A stretch of 64,000 bases of DNA, taken from CAJCJE01 sp035948315 (GTDB lineage Bacteria > Actinomycetota > Actinomycetes > Mycobacteriales > Pseudonocardiaceae). The position numbers and the translations under genes are program-made. Below the pieces are notes generated by a model that was not told where the DNA came from, ran no database searches, and saw nothing but the letters and a program-made list of their open reading frames with translations. How positions within the stretch are numbered: the first letter of the stretch is position 1; each line of letters opens with the position of its first letter. Location: positions 47,780 through 111,779 of the forward strand of contig DASZJG010000036.1 of the NCBI GenBank assembly GCA_035948315.1, read 5' to 3'. Shown here piece after piece: positions 8,178-15,671 of the stretch.

Positions 8178-8559
8178 CGCGGTGCGCGGTCACCTCGATC
8201 TCGATGCGCATCCGCTCGTCGAGCAGGCCGCACACCAGCATGGTCGCGGCGGGCGGGGCGGCGCCGAACGCGGCGCGCAGCACCGGCCAGCACGGCTCGA
8301 AATCCGCGCGGTCCGGCAGGTAGTAGTGCACGCGCACCACATCGGCCAGGCTCGCGCCTGCCTCGGCGAGCGCGGCGGAGGCGTTGCGCAGCGCCTGCTC
8401 GGCCTGGGCCACCACGCCCTGCGCCAGCGTCATGCTCGCGTAGTCGTAACCGGTGCATCCCGACACATGCACCCATTCACCGTCCACAACGGCCCGTGCG
8501 TAGCCGATGGCTTCCTCGAACGTGGACCCGGACCGAATGAAACGCCGCTCGCTCGTCAT
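8167..8559 (-). CDS. RidA/YjgF/TdcF-like protein lacking the canonical catalytic arginine
   Basis: This 130-residue protein has the RidA trimer fold signature: RNASAALAEAGASLADVVRVHYYL, then APPAATMLVCGLLDERMRIEIEVTA at the C-terminus. Classical RidA enamine/imine deaminases carry Arg in the PxR(S/T) motif; here that position reads PAAT, whereas the EIE glutamate is retained. It may therefore belong to a Rid subgroup with a different activity. It starts at ATG 8559 and overlaps the end of the GntR gene by four bases (ATGA), so it is in the same operon. It ends convergently on the isomerase-like gene. Confidence 0.85.
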   Translation of the reverse strand: MTSERRFIRSGSTFEEAIGYARAVVDGEWVHVSGCTGYDYASMTLAQGVVAQAEQALRNASAALAEAGASLADVVRVHYYLPDRADFEPCWPVLRAAFGAAPPAATMLVCGLLDERMRIEIEVTAHRVSG

Positions 8560-9335
8560 TGCGCTCGGATCGGGCTCAGGTCGGGCTGGATGAGGCGGTA
8601 GCCCGCGCTCGCCGAGAACTCGGCGGTCATCGCGAACCGGTCGCCGCGGATCAGCGTGTGCCGCCACTCGACCGGCCTGCCGCGCACGTGGCCGAGCCGG
8701 TTGATGGAGAACGCGGCCACGGTGGGCGGGCAGTGCAACTGCTTGCGTTCGGCGGCGGTGGGCGTGACCGCGTGGATCTCCTCGCTGCCGTGGTCGAGCC
8801 GGATGCCGGTGCGCTGGGACAGCTCGCCGTAGAGGCTGGTGTGGCTGAAGTCGGCGTCGAGCAGTGGCGCGGCCACGTCGGCGGGCAGCCAGACCCGGTC
8901 GATGGCCAGCGGTTCCTCGCCCGCGAGCCGGAGCCGTTCCAGGTAGACCAGCGGGGTGGATGCCTCCAGGTCGAGCCGTTCGGCGATGACCGCGTCGGCG
9001 CGGGTATCGAAGGTGCGGACCACGCTGTGCTGGGCGAGGCCGGCCGCCTCGACCGAGGCGAACAGGCTGTAGAGGGCGCCGAGCGGCTGCTGGATCTCGG
9101 GCGCGGGCGCGACGCGCGGCTGCCGGCCGCGTTCGGCGACGATCACGCCGTCCGCGCGCAGCTGCTGCAACGCCTGACGCACGGTGTGCCTGCTCACGCC
9201 GTAGTCGTCGACGAGAGCCAGCTCACCGGGGAAATGGTTGGCGAACTCGCCCGCTGCCAGCCGGTCGAGCAGTTCCTGCTGCAACTGCTGCCACAGCGGC
9301 ACCGAACCGGACCGATTCAGGGCACGCGTCCCCAT
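8556..9335 (-). CDS. GntR-family regulator with UTRA ligand domain (HutC/FarR group)
   Basis: The protein has 259 residues. Residues about 8-75 form the winged helix (VDDYGVSRHTVRQALQQLRADGVI), followed by a UTRA domain (residues about 90-250) with the characteristic PLVYLERLRLAGEEPLAIDRVW and late RPVEWRHTLIRGDRF. The start ATG 9335 is set by a strong ribosome site (GGAGGAGGTG). It is divergent from the YeiH permease and upstream of the RidA-like gene. An inverted repeat lies between the two starts. UTRA domains bind small metabolites such as sugars, urocanate or fatty acids; the ligand here is unknown. Confidence 0.9.
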   Translation of the reverse strand: MGTRALNRSGSVPLWQQLQQELLDRLAAGEFANHFPGELALVDDYGVSRHTVRQALQQLRADGVIVAERGRQPRVAPAPEIQQPLGALYSLFASVEAAGLAQHSVVRTFDTRADAVIAERLDLEASTPLVYLERLRLAGEEPLAIDRVWLPADVAAPLLDADFSHTSLYGELSQRTGIRLDHGSEEIHAVTPTAAERKQLHCPPTVAAFSINRLGHVRGRPVEWRHTLIRGDRFAMTAEFSASAGYRLIQPDLSPIRAQ

Positions 9336-9376
9336 CCCACCTCCTCCTGCCTGCCCCACGGTACCGATTGCCAAAT

Positions 9377-9408
9377 GTACGGACATAAGTTAACTTAAAT
9401 GTCCGTAC
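9377..9408. promoter_or_regulatory. Inverted-repeat operator between GntR and YeiH genes
   Basis: Ten-base arms GTACGGACAT (9377-9386) and ATGTCCGTAC (9399-9408) are perfect inverted repeats separated by an AT-rich 12-bp spacer that is itself nearly palindromic. The left arm also contains ATGT-N4-ACAT (9375-9386), a GntR-style half-site arrangement. It lies about 40 bp upstream of the GntR start and 25 bp upstream of the permease start, so one site could control both directions. Binding by this GntR is inference. Confidence 0.72.
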
Positions 9409-9432
9409 CTTTGTCCGCGAGAGGAGCGGCCG

Positions 9433-10557
9433 ATGACGGCGACCCGGCACGACGCGAGGACGTCGACCGACGTTCCGCGCGCAGGGCTCACCGACATCGC
9501 GCCGGGCCTGCTGGTGGCCTTGGTCGTGGCCTCCGTGGCGACCGTGCTCGGCCAGTTCGTGCCGGTGGTGGGCGGACCGGTGTTCGGCATCCTGCTCGGC
9601 GGTCTGGCCGCCGCACTCGTGCCGGCACTGCACGGATCGCGCACCAGCGCCGGGTATTCGGTCGCCGCGAAGCCGGTGCTCCAACTGTCCATTGTGGTGC
9701 TCGGCACCGGTTTGTCGCTGTCGCAGGTGGTTCGGGTCGGTGGGCAGTCCCTGCCGGTCATGCTCGGCACGCTCACCGTCGCGCTCGGCGGCGCGTGGCT
9801 GTTCGGCCGACTGCTGAAGGTGCGCGGCGACGCGCAGATCCTGATCGGCGTCGGCACCGGCATCTGCGGCGCGTCCGCCATCGCCGCGACCACCGGGGTG
9901 ATCAAGGCCAAGCAGACCCAGGTCGCCTACGCGATCGGCACGATCTTCACCTTCAACATCGCGGCCGTGCTGCTGTTTCCCCTGCTGGGCCATGCTTTCG
10001 GGCTCAGCCCGCACGCATTCGGGCTGTGGAGCGGCACCGCGATCAACGACACCTCGTCGGTCGTGGCCGCCGCGTACAGCTTCGGCGGCGGCGCGGGCGC
10101 CTACGCGATCGTGGTCAAGCTGACCCGCAGCCTGATGCTGATCCCGATCGTGATCGCGCTGGCGATCTGGCAGGCCCGCCGCGAAGCACGGACCAACGAG
10201 ACAGCACGCACCAACGAGACAGCAGGCACCGTCGAGACAGCAGGCACCGTCGCCAGGACAGCGGGCACCGTCGATCTGGCCGCGATGCCGTGGCGCAGGA
10301 TCGTGCCGCTGTTCCTGATCGGCTTCGTCGCCGCGGCCGGCCTGGACAGCCTCGGCCTCATCCCGAACGCCTGGCACCCCGGCCTTTCCTGGCTGGGCAC
10401 CTTCCTGATCACCACCGCGCTCGCCGGCATCGGCCTGTCCATGCGCCTTGGCGACCTGCGCAAGGCCGGTCCGCGGCCGCTGCTGCTCGGCGCGGTGCTG
10501 TGGATCTCGGTGGCCGCGAGCAGTCTCGGCCTCCAGGCGTTGACCGGAGCCTTCTAG
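9433..10557 (+). CDS. YeiH-family (UPF0324) putative sulfate/sulfonate exporter
   Basis: This is a 374-residue polytopic membrane protein with about ten helices and the family signatures GTGLSLSQV, GTGICGASAIAATTGVIKAK and SGTAINDTSSVVAAAYSFG. ATG 9433 follows GAGGAG. YeiH proteins are annotated as sulfate or sulfonate exporters and often lie beside transcription factors. A GntR/RidA pair lies divergently here, suggesting release of an inorganic or small organic anion from a nitrogen or sulfur compound being degraded. A cytoplasmic loop (residues about 252-281) is built from imperfect 6-residue tandem repeats, which is unusual for the family. Confidence 0.87.
   Translation: MTATRHDARTSTDVPRAGLTDIAPGLLVALVVASVATVLGQFVPVVGGPVFGILLGGLAAALVPALHGSRTSAGYSVAAKPVLQLSIVVLGTGLSLSQVVRVGGQSLPVMLGTLTVALGGAWLFGRLLKVRGDAQILIGVGTGICGASAIAATTGVIKAKQTQVAYAIGTIFTFNIAAVLLFPLLGHAFGLSPHAFGLWSGTAINDTSSVVAAAYSFGGGAGAYAIVVKLTRSLMLIPIVIALAIWQARREARTNETARTNETAGTVETAGTVARTAGTVDLAAMPWRRIVPLFLIGFVAAAGLDSLGLIPNAWHPGLSWLGTFLITTALAGIGLSMRLGDLRKAGPRPLLLGAVLWISVAASSLGLQALTGAF
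10184..10275 (+). repeat. 18-bp tandem repeat inside the YeiH gene
   Basis: About five imperfect 18-bp units of the form ACAGCACGCACCAACGAG or ACAGCAGGCACCGTCGAG encode RTNETA and GTVETA hexapeptides. The repeat keeps the reading frame and lies in a hydrophilic loop between membrane segments. Copy number could vary by slippage without frame loss. Confidence 0.8.
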
Positions 10558-11027
10558 TCGCGGCCGATGTCGGCGACGCGGCCGCGCTGGTGCTCGGTCA
10601 CGTCGATGAACGCCGACTTGAACGCGGCATAAGCCTGTTTGCCCAGCCTGCGCGCGTGCCGGGCCTGGATCGCGGCCATGATCTCGTCGGACACCCGCAT
10701 CTCGTCGAGGCCGCGCTCGGTCGGGCAGATCAGCTTCGCCCTGCGGTCGGCCGGGTCGGGATGCCGCTCGACGTAACCCAACACCTCCAGCTCGTCCACG
10801 ACCGTGCCGATGACCTGCTTGTGCTGCCCGGACAACCGCGACAATTCCGTCGCGCGCACCCCTTCCGCGTCCAAATAGGCCATCACCGCGCCATGCCGGG
10901 GATGCAGGTCGGCGAAGCCGCGCTCGGCCAGGGTGGCGAACAGTTCGCCCTGCACGGCGAACAACAGCCGGCCGGACAGCACCCCGAGATCGGGGTTGGA
11001 CCGGTTGCGTTCCGCCCGAGTGCCCAT
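10554..11027 (-). CDS. MarR-family transcriptional regulator
   Basis: This 157-residue protein has the MarR winged helix: VRATELSRLSGQHKQVIGTVVDELEVLGYVERHPDPADRRAKL contains the recognition helix and the conserved DxRxK wing. I choose ATG 11027 (MGTRAERNRSNPDL) with GAGGAG upstream. The end overlaps the last 4 bases of the convergent YeiH gene. The target is unknown. MarR proteins usually repress their own gene and an adjacent efflux or redox gene; no adjacent efflux gene other than the convergent YeiH is present. Confidence 0.88.
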   Translation of the reverse strand: MGTRAERNRSNPDLGVLSGRLLFAVQGELFATLAERGFADLHPRHGAVMAYLDAEGVRATELSRLSGQHKQVIGTVVDELEVLGYVERHPDPADRRAKLICPTERGLDEMRVSDEIMAAIQARHARRLGKQAYAAFKSAFIDVTEHQRGRVADIGRD

Positions 11028-11164
11028 CCGCGTTCTTCTCCTCACCACACCAACGGCATCGGCGGGTAAGTCTAGATCGCTACCGAGTTCGGCCCGCGCA
11101 TCTGATTGACCACGATCAGGCCGCCGGCCTGGGGATCGGGGTTCAAGCGGCTAGTGTGAGGACT

Positions 11165-11192
11165 GCGGAGTGCACCCGGACGGGCACTCCGC
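11165..11192. promoter_or_regulatory. Hairpin in the 5' region of the HAMP kinase gene
   Basis: Perfect 9-bp arms GCGGAGTGC (11165-11173) and GCACTCCGC (11184-11192) have a 10-base loop, about 90 bases upstream of the kinase start. No U-run follows. It could be an operator or a leader-RNA structure. The remaining MarR/kinase intergenic sequence shows no other obvious feature apart from a possible -10 TAGTGT near 11153. Confidence 0.45.
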
Positions 11193-11283
11193 TGGCCTGG
11201 TGAGGTTTGCGCAAGCCCCTCGGGCGGGTACTGGGCGTGCTGGGCATGTTCAGCCTGTGCCTGGCTGTTGGGAAGGAACGAGG

Positions 11284-14200
11284 GTGAACATGGGTGACGG
11301 GACGGCCGAGCGCCCCGGCGGCAAGCAGACCGCGGTCAAGCAGAGCACCGTCAGGCCGCCGGTTACCAAGCGGGTCAACAGCGACCACCGGGTCGGCGAG
11401 CCGGAGCTGCGGCAGTTGCTGGCCGGGCTGACCGCGGTCCGCGACGGCGACTTCGGCACCAAGCTCCCGGACGACGCGGACGGCCTGCTCGGCGAGATCG
11501 CCACGGTGTTCAACGGCATGGTCGACCAGCTGTCCCTGTTCACCTCCGAAGTCACCCGGGTGTCCCGCGAGGTGGGCACCGAGGGCCGGTTGGGCGGACA
11601 GGCGCACGTTCCCGGTGTTTCCGGGACGTGGGAGGACCTGACCGACTCGGTGAACGCGATGGCGGGCAACCTGAGCGACCAGGTCCGCAACATCGCCCAG
11701 GTCACCACCGCGGTCGCCAAGGGCGACCTGACCCAGAAGATCCGGGTCGACGCGCGCGGCGAGATCCTGGAGCTCAAGAGCACCGTCAACACCATGGTCG
11801 ACCAGCTGTCCTCCTTCGCCGACGAGGTCACCCGCGTGGCCCGCGAAGTGGGCACCGACGGCCGGCTGGGCGGCCAGGCCGACGTGAAGGGCGTCTCCGG
11901 CACCTGGCGCGACCTCACCGACTCGGTGAACTTCATGGCAGGCAACCTGACCACCCAGGTGCGCGCGATCGCGCAGGTCGGTACGGCGGTGGCCAAGGGC
12001 GACCTGTCGCAGAAGATCCAGGTGGACGCGCGCGGCGAGATCCTGGAGCTCAAGGAAACCCTGAACACCATGGTCGACCAGCTCTCCGCGTTCTCGGGCG
12101 AGGTCACCCGCGTCGCCCGAGAAGTGGGTACGGAAGGCCGGCTGGGCGGTCAGGCCGACGTGAAGGGCGTCTCCGGCACCTGGCGCGACCTCACCGACTC
12201 GGTGAACGTGATGGCGGGCAACCTGACCACGCAGGTGCGGTCCATCGCCGAGGTGACGACGGCGGTCGCCAAAGGCGACCTGACCCAGAAGATCCGGGTC
12301 GACGCGCGCGGCGAGATGCTGGAACTGAAGGAAACCATCAACACGATGGTCGACCAGCTCTCCGCGTTCGCGGACGAGGTCACCCGGGTGGCCCGCGAGG
12401 TGGGCACCGAGGGCAACCTGGGCGGCCAGGCGACGGTGCGGGGCGTGTCCGGCACCTGGAAGGACCTCACCGACAACGTGAACGTGATGGCGGGCAACCT
12501 GACCACGCAGGTGCGGTCCATCGCCCAGGTTGCCACGGCGGTCGCCAAGGGCGACCTGTCGCAGAAGATCTCGGTGGAGGCCAAGGGCGAGGTCGCCGCG
12601 CTGGCGGACGTGATCAACTCGATGGTCGACACGCTGTCCGCGTTCGGTGACGAGGTCACCAGGGTCGCGCGCGAGGTGAGTACGGAAGGCACCCTGGGCG
12701 GTCAGGCCCGGGTGCCGAACGTCGCGGGGACCTGGAAGGACCTCACCGACAACGTCAACTTCATGGCTGACACCCTGACCAGCCAGTTGCGCTCGATCGC
12801 GCAGGTCACCACCGCGGTCGCGAAGGGCGACCTGACCCGCAAGATCGACGTGGACGCGCGCGGCGAGATCCTCGAACTCAAGACCACCATCAACACCATG
12901 GTCGACCAGCTGTCCTCCTTCGCCGACGAGGTCACTCGGGTCGCCCGCGAGGTGGGCACCGAGGGGCGGCTGGGCGGTCAGGCCGAGGTCGAGGGCGTTT
13001 CCGGTACCTGGAAGCGGCTGACCGAGAACGTGAACGAGCTGGCCGACACGCTGACCAGCCAGTTGCGCGCGATCGCCGAGGTGACCGGCGCGGTCACCAA
13101 GGGCGACCTGACCCGCTCCATCAACGTGGTCGCCTCCGGCGAGGTCGCCGAGCTGAAGGACAACATCAACCAGATGGTGGAGTCGCTGCGCGATACCACC
13201 AGCGCCAACCAGGACCAGGACTGGCTGAAGACGAACCTGGCGCAGATCTCCGGCCTGATGCAGGGTCGTCGCGACCTGACCGTGGTGGCCGAGCTGATCA
13301 TGGACGAGCTGACGCCGATGGTCGGCGCGCAGTACGGCGCGTTCTACCTGACCGAGGAGGCCGGTGAAACGCCGGAGCTGCGGTTGATCGGCTCCTACGG
13401 GGAACCGGACGAGACCCGGCCCCGTCAGTTCCGGTTTGGACAGTCGTTGGTCGGCCAGGCCGCGAAGAGCAGGCGCACCATCGCCGTTGACGACGTGCCC
13501 GCCGACTACGTCACCATCTCCTCCGGCCTCGGCCACAGCAGGCCGAGCAGCCTGCTGGTGCTGCCGGTGGTGTTCGAGGAGCAGGTGCTCGGCGTGATCG
13601 AGCTGGCCTCGATGCACACGTTCACCCAGATGCACCGCGACTTCCTCGAACAGCTGATGGAAACCGTCGGCGTCAACGTGAACACGCTGGTGGCCAACGC
13701 GCGCACGGACGAGCTGCTCGGCGAGTCGCAGCGGCTGACCGCGGAACTCCAGACGCGGTCGCAGGAACTCCAGGCGCGGCAGGAAGAACTCCAGCGGTCC
13801 AACGCGGAACTGGAGGAGAAAGCCGCGCTGCTGGCCACCCAGAACCGCGACATCGAGACCAAGAACCTGGAGATCGAGCAGGCCAGCCAGGAACTGGAGG
13901 CGCGTGCGCAGCAGTTGGCGCTGGCCTCGAAGTACAAGTCGGAGTTCCTGGCGAACATGAGCCACGAGCTGCGCACCCCGTTGAACAGCCTGCTGATCCT
14001 CGCGCAGCTGCTCACCCAGAACCCGAGCCGCAACCTCACCCCCAAGCAGGTCGAGTACGCGAGCATCATCCACTCGGCCGGTTCGGACCTGTTGCAGCTG
14101 ATCAACGACATCCTGGACCTGTCCAAGGTCGAGGCCGGCAAGATGGACATCAGCCCGGAACGCGTCGGCCTGCGCCAGCTGCTGGACTACGTGGACGCGA

Positions 14201-15654
14201 CGTTCCAGCCGTTGACCCAGCAGAAGAACCTCGGCTTCGAGATCATCACCCTGCCGGGTGTGCCGGTCGACCTGCTCACCGACGACTCGCGCGTGCGCCA
14301 GGTGCTGAGCAACCTGTTGTCCAACGCGGTGAAGTTCACCGAGTCGGGCGGGGTGACACTGCGGATCGCACTGGCCACTCCGGACGAACTGCCGGCCACC
14401 GTGCGCCGGCACGGTTCGGCCATCGCGTTCCAGGTGCGCGACACCGGCATCGGCATCGCCGAGCACCAGCTGGAAACGATCTTCGGCGCGTTCCAGCAGG
14501 CCGACGGCACGACCAGCCGCAAGTACGGTGGCACCGGCCTTGGCCTGTCGATCAGCCGCGAGATCGCCTACCTGCTCGGTGGCGTGATCACCGCGGAGAG
14601 CATTCTGGGCAGCGGCAGCACGTTCACCCTCTACCTGCCGATCGCCCGGCCGGACTTCCTCGCTCCGGCGACCACGTCCACATCGGACGAAGCGGAGAGC
14701 CCCGCCGCCTCGGTGGTGGCCGCGGCCAACGCGGCACTGGAGGAGGTCGTCGACGCGGAACTGGCGAACGCGGCGAAAACCGCGCTGCCGCAGCAGAAGC
14801 GGCGGGTTCTGGTGATCGAGGACCATCCGCGCGGGCTGCTGTCGCTGGTCGCGGAGAGCGCGGTGCTGGACGCGACCGAGCGACGCGACCCGAACGACGC
14901 CCGCCCGCCGGTCGAGGTGGTCACCGCGGTCGGTCCGGACGAGGCCCGTGCGATGCTCGCGGGCGAGGGCTGCCAGTGGGTGGTGCTGGAGCTGGACATG
15001 CCCGACGACGGGGCCAACCACTTCCTGGGCACCATGGACGCGGAGTCCATTTTGGATGGAGTGCCGGTGCTGGCGCATCACAGCAGGCCGCTGACCGCCG
15101 AGCGCGACCAGGAACTGCGCGCCCGGATGAACAGCCATCCGCTGGAGGTCATCACCAGCCTTGACGAGTTGCGGGCGCGGATCAGCGCGCATCTCAACGG
15201 CGACTGGCAGAACGGTGTGCTGGCCGAGACCGTCGCGGACCACCTGGCCGACCTCTCCGGCGCGACCGATCCCGAACTGGCCGGGCGCGGCGTGCTCGTG
15301 GTCGACGACGACGCACGCAACGTCTACGCGTTGACCTCGATCCTGGAACTGCACGGCATGCGCGTGCTCCAGGCCGAGAACGGCAAGACCGGGATCGACA
15401 CGCTGAACGGGCATCCCGAGATCGACCTGGTGCTGATGGACGTGATGATGCCGGAACTGGACGGCTACAGCGCGACCGCGGCGATCCGCGCCATGCCGGA
15501 ATACCGGGAACTGCCGATCATCGCGGTGACCGCCAAGGCGATGCCGGGCGACCGGGAGAAGAGCATCGATTCCGGTGCCACCGACTACGTGACCAAACCG
15601 GTGGACGCGAACGACCTGATCCGCTGTATCAAACGCTGGCTGCCCACCAACTGA
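11284..15654 (+). CDS. Hybrid sensor histidine kinase with poly-HAMP array (Nik1/group III-like)
   Basis: This 1,456-residue protein has no membrane segment or signal peptide. In order: six 92-residue double-HAMP units plus one more HAMP (residues about 48-635); a GAF domain (about 669-809); a coiled coil; HisKA with the H-box FLANMSHELRTPLNS (His about 894); HATPase_c with NLLSNAVKF, DTGIGIAEHQLE and GGTGLGLS; a degenerate receiver (about 1177-1310); and a canonical receiver (about 1336-1456, phospho-Asp about 1386 in LVLMDVMMP, Thr in VTAKA, Lys in TKPVD). The HAMP repeats closely resemble those of fungal osmosensing Nik1/Os-1 kinases. GTG 11284 follows GGAAGGA; ATG 11290 is an alternative. 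It is in an operon with the PP2C gene. Confidence 0.95.
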   Translation: MNMGDGTAERPGGKQTAVKQSTVRPPVTKRVNSDHRVGEPELRQLLAGLTAVRDGDFGTKLPDDADGLLGEIATVFNGMVDQLSLFTSEVTRVSREVGTEGRLGGQAHVPGVSGTWEDLTDSVNAMAGNLSDQVRNIAQVTTAVAKGDLTQKIRVDARGEILELKSTVNTMVDQLSSFADEVTRVAREVGTDGRLGGQADVKGVSGTWRDLTDSVNFMAGNLTTQVRAIAQVGTAVAKGDLSQKIQVDARGEILELKETLNTMVDQLSAFSGEVTRVAREVGTEGRLGGQADVKGVSGTWRDLTDSVNVMAGNLTTQVRSIAEVTTAVAKGDLTQKIRVDARGEMLELKETINTMVDQLSAFADEVTRVAREVGTEGNLGGQATVRGVSGTWKDLTDNVNVMAGNLTTQVRSIAQVATAVAKGDLSQKISVEAKGEVAALADVINSMVDTLSAFGDEVTRVAREVSTEGTLGGQARVPNVAGTWKDLTDNVNFMADTLTSQLRSIAQVTTAVAKGDLTRKIDVDARGEILELKTTINTMVDQLSSFADEVTRVAREVGTEGRLGGQAEVEGVSGTWKRLTENVNELADTLTSQLRAIAEVTGAVTKGDLTRSINVVASGEVAELKDNINQMVESLRDTTSANQDQDWLKTNLAQISGLMQGRRDLTVVAELIMDELTPMVGAQYGAFYLTEEAGETPELRLIGSYGEPDETRPRQFRFGQSLVGQAAKSRRTIAVDDVPADYVTISSGLGHSRPSSLLVLPVVFEEQVLGVIELASMHTFTQMHRDFLEQLMETVGVNVNTLVANARTDELLGESQRLTAELQTRSQELQARQEELQRSNAELEEKAALLATQNRDIETKNLEIEQASQELEARAQQLALASKYKSEFLANMSHELRTPLNSLLILAQLLTQNPSRNLTPKQVEYASIIHSAGSDLLQLINDILDLSKVEAGKMDISPERVGLRQLLDYVDATFQPLTQQKNLGFEIITLPGVPVDLLTDDSRVRQVLSNLLSNAVKFTESGGVTLRIALATPDELPATVRRHGSAIAFQVRDTGIGIAEHQLETIFGAFQQADGTTSRKYGGTGLGLSISREIAYLLGGVITAESILGSGSTFTLYLPIARPDFLAPATTSTSDEAESPAASVVAAANAALEEVVDAELANAAKTALPQQKRRVLVIEDHPRGLLSLVAESAVLDATERRDPNDARPPVEVVTAVGPDEARAMLAGEGCQWVVLELDMPDDGANHFLGTMDAESILDGVPVLAHHSRPLTAERDQELRARMNSHPLEVITSLDELRARISAHLNGDWQNGVLAETVADHLADLSGATDPELAGRGVLVVDDDARNVYALTSILELHGMRVLQAENGKTGIDTLNGHPEIDLVLMDVMMPELDGYSATAAIRAMPEYRELPIIAVTAKAMPGDREKSIDSGATDYVTKPVDANDLIRCIKRWLPTN
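11425..13190 (+). repeat. 276-bp tandem repeats encoding the HAMP array
   Basis: Six successive units of exactly 276 bp are seen; the conserved GTC-ACC-ACC-GCG-GTC type start recurs at 11701, 11977, 12253, 12529, 12805 and 13081. Each encodes AVAKGDLxxKI...GEIxELKxTxNTMVDQLS...EVTRVAREVGTEG...GTWKDLTDxVN. The first copy is the most diverged and the last is half-length. The strict period shows growth by duplication with selection on the protein repeat. Confidence 0.95.
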
Positions 15655-15671
15655 AACCAGGAGCACGTTTC

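Noticed and set aside
9399..11069. A 556-codon plus-strand frame beginning in the GntR/YeiH operator
   Set aside because: It is a frame-shifted shadow of the YeiH gene with no membrane segments. The ATG at 9433 has a ribosome site and the correct protein.
11425..13190. Regular 276-bp repeats considered as a CRISPR-like or satellite array
   Set aside because: The units are fully coding, in frame, without unique spacers, and match HAMP domains.
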